A stretch of DNA of 18,459 nt from an uncultured Bacilli bacterium (GTDB lineage: Bacteria > Bacillota_I > Bacilli_A > RF39 > UBA660): positions 1 through 18,459 of the forward strand of contig CAKPHY010000023.1 of assembly GCA_934162285.1 (NCBI GenBank). The letters run 5' to 3'. A program made the position numbers and the translations under genes. Under the pieces are notes generated by a model, which had not been told where the DNA came from, made no database searches, and saw only the letters and a program-made list of their open reading frames with translations. Below are positions 14,409-18,459 of the stretch, one piece after another; position 1 is the first letter of the stretch; each line of letters begins with the position of its first letter.

Positions 14409-17400
14409 CTATACATTTTCATTTGGAACAAAACAACCATTACCATTAATTAAATCAATAATCATAATAATCATTTTAATGATATTTAATTGTCCATCAA
14501 ATAGTTGCATTATGTTTCCATAATTCGTAAATGGATCATCATTTAATATTCTTTTATCGATTACACCATTTTTCATTATATAATTTTTAATTAAGTTAAT
14601 AAACCTTGTCTGATCAACATTTAATTCGTTTTCGTTTATATATTTAGAAAATTCTCTATCAATCGCTTCTTTTGACAATCCTACAGTTTTTCTCACTAAT
14701 AAAACCAACGATTCATTATCATAATTTAAATTAAACTCATTTTGATTAGAATTTAAATCATTAAATAATATTTCCTGTAGTTGATTAATTTCATCTTTAC
14801 TTATTTTCTCGTTATTTCTAATTTTGCTTATTATTTTATTGTCTATATGATTTCTTAAATAAAAATTCATTTTTCTTTTATAATCAGTTAATTCTACCTG
14901 TTCAATTTTTCTATCATCGTGTTCTACTATATTAATATCATCACAAAAATCAGTGTATACATCCTTTTTAACATTTTTTGGTAAATATTTAATTAATTCT
15001 CTTAATGAATCCCTTATTCTATCAACTTCTAAAATACTTGATCGTTCTATATATGTAGATTGAATTATTCTTTTTATATCATCATTCTTTTCCTGAACTT
15101 GTGGAAGATTCATTAACCCTAATAAGCTCTCACCAATGTGATTAAGTCTACTAGATTCTCTACTATATTTCATATTAAGCATTTTAGATAATTCAATAGC
15201 TAACATTAATTTATCAAATTGTTTTGCAGACTCATCATTATCATTAGACATAATTAATGATGTCAAATTGTCTTTAATTTCTTTTACTTGTAAATCTGTT
15301 AAATTATTCCAATTAACAGCATCTTTATATTTTTCAACATATTTAATTTTTTGTTTAACATCAAATTTTAAAGTATTTAAAGAATTGACAATATCAACTA
15401 ATTCCTCTAATAACAAATTTTTATAATTAATATACTCTTCATCATTTAGATATTGAACTTTTTCTAGTTCTTTTAATATATCAACTTTTAGTTCGAATAT
15501 AAACTGAGAAATACTCATTCCCAAAGAAGATTCTGTTCCTTTAGGATTTTGTTCAAAAAACTCAAAATTTTGGCAAACATCAAATATATAGAATTCCTTT
15601 TTATCTTTTCCCCATCCAAATAAATCTGGACATAATCTTGTACCTCTACCAATCATCTGTAAAAATTTTACTTTTGATTTTACTTCCTTAAAGAAAACCA
15701 AATTCACTACTTCTGGAACATCTATACCGGTATCTAGCATATCTACTGATATTGCTATTTGTGGCATTTTACCAATATCTGAAAAATCATCAATTAAAGT
15801 TGAAGCATAATTAATATGATTATCTATTACCCTAGCAAATTTTCCGTTATATTGTGGATATAACAAATTAAATCTTTTTTCTATTGCAACTGCATGTTTA
15901 TGATTTTTAGCAAAAATAATTGTTTTTCCAAGTTTGTCATTACTTTCTACTTTTATTCCTTTTTCCATCAATAGATTAAGAACTTTATCAATTGTATTAT
16001 CATTAAACACCCAACTAAACATTGCTCCTGGAGCAACAGTATCAGTCACATCTTCATCATCAGCAAAAGTATCTTCGAATTCTTCTTTTTCATTATCAGA
16101 TAATTTATTATATTTTATCCCTTCTCTAATAAATCCAGTTGAACACTCAATAGTATGATAATCAACTAAGAAACCACTGGCTACAGCTTCATCATATTCG
16201 TATGAATAAGTTGGAACATTATCTTGTAATTCAAAGATTTTATAAGTATTTTTATCAATATCACTTCTTGGTGTTGCAGTTAGCCCTAATAACAAGCCAT
16301 CAAAATAATCAAATACAGCTTGATATTTTTTATATATACTTCTATGAGCTTCATCAATAATTATCAAATCAAAATGACCGACAGTAAAGAGTTTTTTTCC
16401 ATTTTTTGCCTTTATATCATCTATAGAATTAATCATCGTTTGATATGTAGAAAATACCATTCTAGCATTTTCTGCATTTTCTTTTTCAGTTGTTAAATTA
16501 ATAGTTGATAATGAAGGCATTAATTTATTAAATGTCTTTTTCGCTTGTTTTATCAATTCTGTTCTATCTGCTAAAAATAAAATATTTTTTACCCAATTAC
16601 AGTTAGTTAATACGTCAACTATAGATACAGCTGTTCTTGTTTTTCCAGTACCTGTTGCCATTACTAATAGTCCTTTTCTTTGATTATTTTTCAAATCATC
16701 ACAATAAGCTCTAATTGCTTCTTGTTGATAAGTTCTATTTGTGATATTTTCATCAATTGAAATATTTTGTAAATCTTTTTTTAATGTTCTTCTATCTATT
16801 AATAGTTGCAATTCTTCTTGAGTATAATACCCAGATACTTTTCTAGGAGGATAATTTGTATCATCCCACATATAAATATCAAACCCATTACTATAGTAAA
16901 TAATTGGTCTTTGTCCATATTTTTTTTGAAGACAATCTGCATAAATTTTTGCTTGTTGTTTGCCTACATAAGGATCTTTTGAAGTTCTTTTTGCTTCAAC
17001 TAATCCAACAGGCTTACCATTAGCACCCATCAAAACATAATCTACATAACCAACTCCAGTTTTGTTTGGCATTCCAGTTACTTCTAATTCTTCCTCTATA
17101 TTTTTGTTAAATTCCCATCCAGCAATTTCTAAATCTAAATCAATATATTGCTTTCTAGTTTTAAACTCAGAGATATCTTTAATATCAAACGGTATAGAAC
17201 TTTGTTTAATCTTCCTATTATTAGTTTTCTCTTTTCTTAATGCATTAAATTGTTGTTGTAATTGTTCTATAGTTTTTTCATTTGCTTCTAATTTCTCTAA
17301 TAAATCTAATTTTTCTTTTTCTAAAATTTTATTATTTTCAGGAGTGGAAACTAAATTCTCATCAAATTTATGTTCAACATAATCATCACAATATAAATAA

Positions 17401-17765
17401 GTAACCCATAACATAAAATCATGTAAATTTTTTAAAGAAAGTAATGCCTCTTCTTTATTAATTTTCATATTACTATGTACAGATTGATTACCAAGTTTTT
17501 GAATATAAATTATTTTATGCAACAAACTAGAATCAATTATATTTTTAAAAATTCTATCATAAATTAAGGTAGCTAAAGTTTGTTGATATGGTATTTTTAG
17601 TTCGCTATCAACACCGTATACCCATTTCACACCTAATTCTAATGCTTTTCTTGTCATAATAGCACAAGTTGCTGATGTAACTATTAAACTTTTTTCAGCC
17701 TCAATACAAGCATTTTTAACATCATTTAGTCTATTATCTTTAATAAAATCAAAATTTGACACCAT
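14409..17765 (-). CDS. hsdR: Type I restriction enzyme R subunit (EcoEI-like)
   Basis: The protein is 1118 aa and complete. Residues about 1-130 are a DUF4145-like domain, followed by a coiled coil (about 145-180). The nuclease domain shows D242 (GYVDYVLM) and E257-A-K259. The SF2 translocase has Walker A ATGTGKT (370-376), DEAH (471-474), TAT (496-498), MLDTGIDVPEV (676-686) and QMIGRGTR (703-710). The C-terminal part fits the EcoEI R C-terminal region. With M and S partners it would translocate and cut unmodified DNA. The ATG follows GGAAGTGG. Only an hsdS fragment is found upstream, so hsdM and any complete hsdS must lie past the right edge. It is unrelated in layout to the M-S genes at 1991-5835, which have their own nuclease domain. 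Confidence 0.93.
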   Translation of the reverse strand: MVSNFDFIKDNRLNDVKNACIEAEKSLIVTSATCAIMTRKALELGVKWVYGVDSELKIPYQQTLATLIYDRIFKNIIDSSLLHKIIYIQKLGNQSVHSNMKINKEEALLSLKNLHDFMLWVTYLYCDDYVEHKFDENLVSTPENNKILEKEKLDLLEKLEANEKTIEQLQQQFNALRKEKTNNRKIKQSSIPFDIKDISEFKTRKQYIDLDLEIAGWEFNKNIEEELEVTGMPNKTGVGYVDYVLMGANGKPVGLVEAKRTSKDPYVGKQQAKIYADCLQKKYGQRPIIYYSNGFDIYMWDDTNYPPRKVSGYYTQEELQLLIDRRTLKKDLQNISIDENITNRTYQQEAIRAYCDDLKNNQRKGLLVMATGTGKTRTAVSIVDVLTNCNWVKNILFLADRTELIKQAKKTFNKLMPSLSTINLTTEKENAENARMVFSTYQTMINSIDDIKAKNGKKLFTVGHFDLIIIDEAHRSIYKKYQAVFDYFDGLLLGLTATPRSDIDKNTYKIFELQDNVPTYSYEYDEAVASGFLVDYHTIECSTGFIREGIKYNKLSDNEKEEFEDTFADDEDVTDTVAPGAMFSWVFNDNTIDKVLNLLMEKGIKVESNDKLGKTIIFAKNHKHAVAIEKRFNLLYPQYNGKFARVIDNHINYASTLIDDFSDIGKMPQIAISVDMLDTGIDVPEVVNLVFFKEVKSKVKFLQMIGRGTRLCPDLFGWGKDKKEFYIFDVCQNFEFFEQNPKGTESSLGMSISQFIFELKVDILKELEKVQYLNDEEYINYKNLLLEELVDIVNSLNTLKFDVKQKIKYVEKYKDAVNWNNLTDLQVKEIKDNLTSLIMSNDNDESAKQFDKLMLAIELSKMLNMKYSRESSRLNHIGESLLGLMNLPQVQEKNDDIKRIIQSTYIERSSILEVDRIRDSLRELIKYLPKNVKKDVYTDFCDDINIVEHDDRKIEQVELTDYKRKMNFYLRNHIDNKIISKIRNNEKISKDEINQLQEILFNDLNSNQNEFNLNYDNESLVLLVRKTVGLSKEAIDREFSKYINENELNVDQTRFINLIKNYIMKNGVIDKRILNDDPFTNYGNIMQLFDGQLNIIKMIIMIIDLINGNGCFVPNENV

Positions 17766-17785
17766 AATTCCACTTCCAAACTAAC

Positions 17786-17791
17786 ATTATA
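17786..17791 (-). promoter_or_regulatory. Possible -10 element for hsdR
   Basis: TATAAT on the minus strand lies about 20 bp before the hsdR start, beside an overlapping TATACT. The candidate -35 sequences (GACGAA, ATGACG) are poor or wrongly spaced. Transcription through the hsdS fragment is equally possible. Confidence 0.25.
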
Positions 17792-17799
17792 GTATAATT

Positions 17800-18411
17800 T
17801 TACCATATTTTCGTCATTTTTCCTAATAATCGTGCCATATTTATACATACAAATTTCTGTTTATCGATTTGTTCAAATATTTTTCCAAATTTATTTTGTA
17901 ATTCAATGGGAGGAAAGATAAATTCTAAATTTCCTAATTGATTTTTACTAAGTATCCCTTTTAATGACATATTTACAGGCGTATGAAGATATTCTTTTGA
18001 TAAAATAAATTGTTCATACATAAAATAAACATTATTTTCCTTGGGATTAATACCATTAATTTGTTGGTTAAAAGAAACTACACGGTCTGTTATTGCAACA
18101 TTTCCAATTGATTTCAAACTACCAGCAATACAAGTCATAAGTATACATTTCTCAGGGACATATCGTCCTATTTTTAACCCCTCTATTGATAAATGTTCTT
18201 TAGCTTTTGATAAATAAGTTTTGTCCTCAACTATATTGTCAGATTTTATCCATTCTATATAATTACCATAATAAGCTTCTATTTTTCTAGATGGGGTATT
18301 CCCTGTAACAATTTCACATTTATCAGATAATTTTGTTTTTTCCCACTTTTTAATATTAAAAACAGGATCACCAAACATCTCGACAAACTGAGATTTGAAA
18401 TATACTAGCAA
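17800..18411 (-). pseudogene. hsdS: hsdS fragment (one recognition half, truncated at both ends)
   Basis: About 203 aa can be read from a TTG at 18411, which lacks a ribosome binding site. A TAG lies in frame three codons upstream. The sequence begins with the central HsdS motif FVEMFGDPVFN, runs through one target-recognition domain (GNTPSRKIEAYYG, WIKSDNI, GLKIGRYVPEKCILMTC, SLKGILSKNQLGNLEFIFPP) and enters the closing helix at FEQIDKQKF. There it turns into an unrelated 17-residue tail. Typical HsdS proteins are about 400 aa with two such halves, so this is a half-gene: either debris or a silent cassette that exchanges with a full hsdS. It lies 34 bp upstream of hsdR. The half differs from both halves of the S gene at 1991-3415. 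Confidence 0.7.
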
Positions 18412-18417
18412 ATATAT

Positions 18418-18457
18418 CTATGGTGTGATAGTTTTACATTATTTTGATTCACCATAG
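18418..18457. repeat. Inverted repeat at the broken start of the hsdS fragment
   Basis: CTATGGTG (18418-18425) and CACCATAG (18450-18457) are perfect 8-bp inverted copies, 24 nt apart. They lie exactly where the hsdS reading frame is lost. There is no T tract, so a terminator is unlikely. A recombination site is possible. Confidence 0.4.
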
Positions 18458-18459
18458 CA

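Noticed and set aside
3415..17765. A single type I system split around the mobile element (M-S on the left, R on the right)
   Set aside because: The left methylase already carries a nuclease domain and its own regulated operon, and the right hsdR is preceded by its own hsdS fragment, so two separate loci fit better.

Overview
The window is strongly AT-rich. Ribosome binding sites are purine-rich (AAGGAG, GAGGTG), a few starts are TTG, and gene ends are mostly TAA. With a MobV-type relaxase and a TnpV-like protein, this suggests a low-GC Bacillota host, perhaps a gut Erysipelotrichia/Bacilli or Clostridia member. Genus cannot be read from the sequence. No tRNA, rRNA or CRISPR array was seen. 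The content is accessory: two restriction-type loci, the remains of an integrative mobilizable element, and several small poorly known genes.

Region 1 (about 1-6369, minus strand) is one tightly packed operon. In transcription order it holds an XRE repressor, a methyltransferase with an N-terminal PD-(D/E)xK nuclease-like domain, a two-TRD specificity subunit, and a DUF262 protein with a C-terminal HHI...N (HNH-like) motif. It has no SF2 translocase, so it looks more like a BcgI-type (type IIB) system joined to a GmrSD-like endonuclease than a classical type I system. A perfect 14-bp-stem hairpin closes the operon.

Region 2 (about 6411-10363) is divergent from it. A compact control region holds two facing promoters and a pair of inverted operators. 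It is followed by a small replication/HTH protein, an excisionase-like gene, a RepA-type ATPase, a structured intergenic region resembling an origin of transfer, a MobV relaxase and a tyrosine integrase. The excisionase-like, ATPase and relaxase genes are each broken by an apparent frameshift plus an in-frame TAA. The integrase and the defence operon are intact, so the element appears immobilised while its cargo is kept.

Region 3 (10390-11402, minus strand) is a translationally coupled pair: a beta-flower-like protein with a PGY repeat tail and a HEPN-like protein. This could be an uncharacterised toxin or defence module.

Region 4 (about 11403-13607) contains repeated attachment-like modules. 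These are paired short repeats ending in TACCTAA or CGCCTAA, minus-strand terminators preceded by CCCCCTGAA, and copies of CCTTATATT. They flank two tandem paralogous zinc-ribbon membrane proteins. This looks like an integration hot spot with nested elements.

Region 5 (13608-18459) has an orphan TnpV-like gene with an overlapping partner, convergent to a large type I HsdR. A fragment of an hsdS gene lies upstream of hsdR. The matching hsdM and any full hsdS must lie beyond the right edge.
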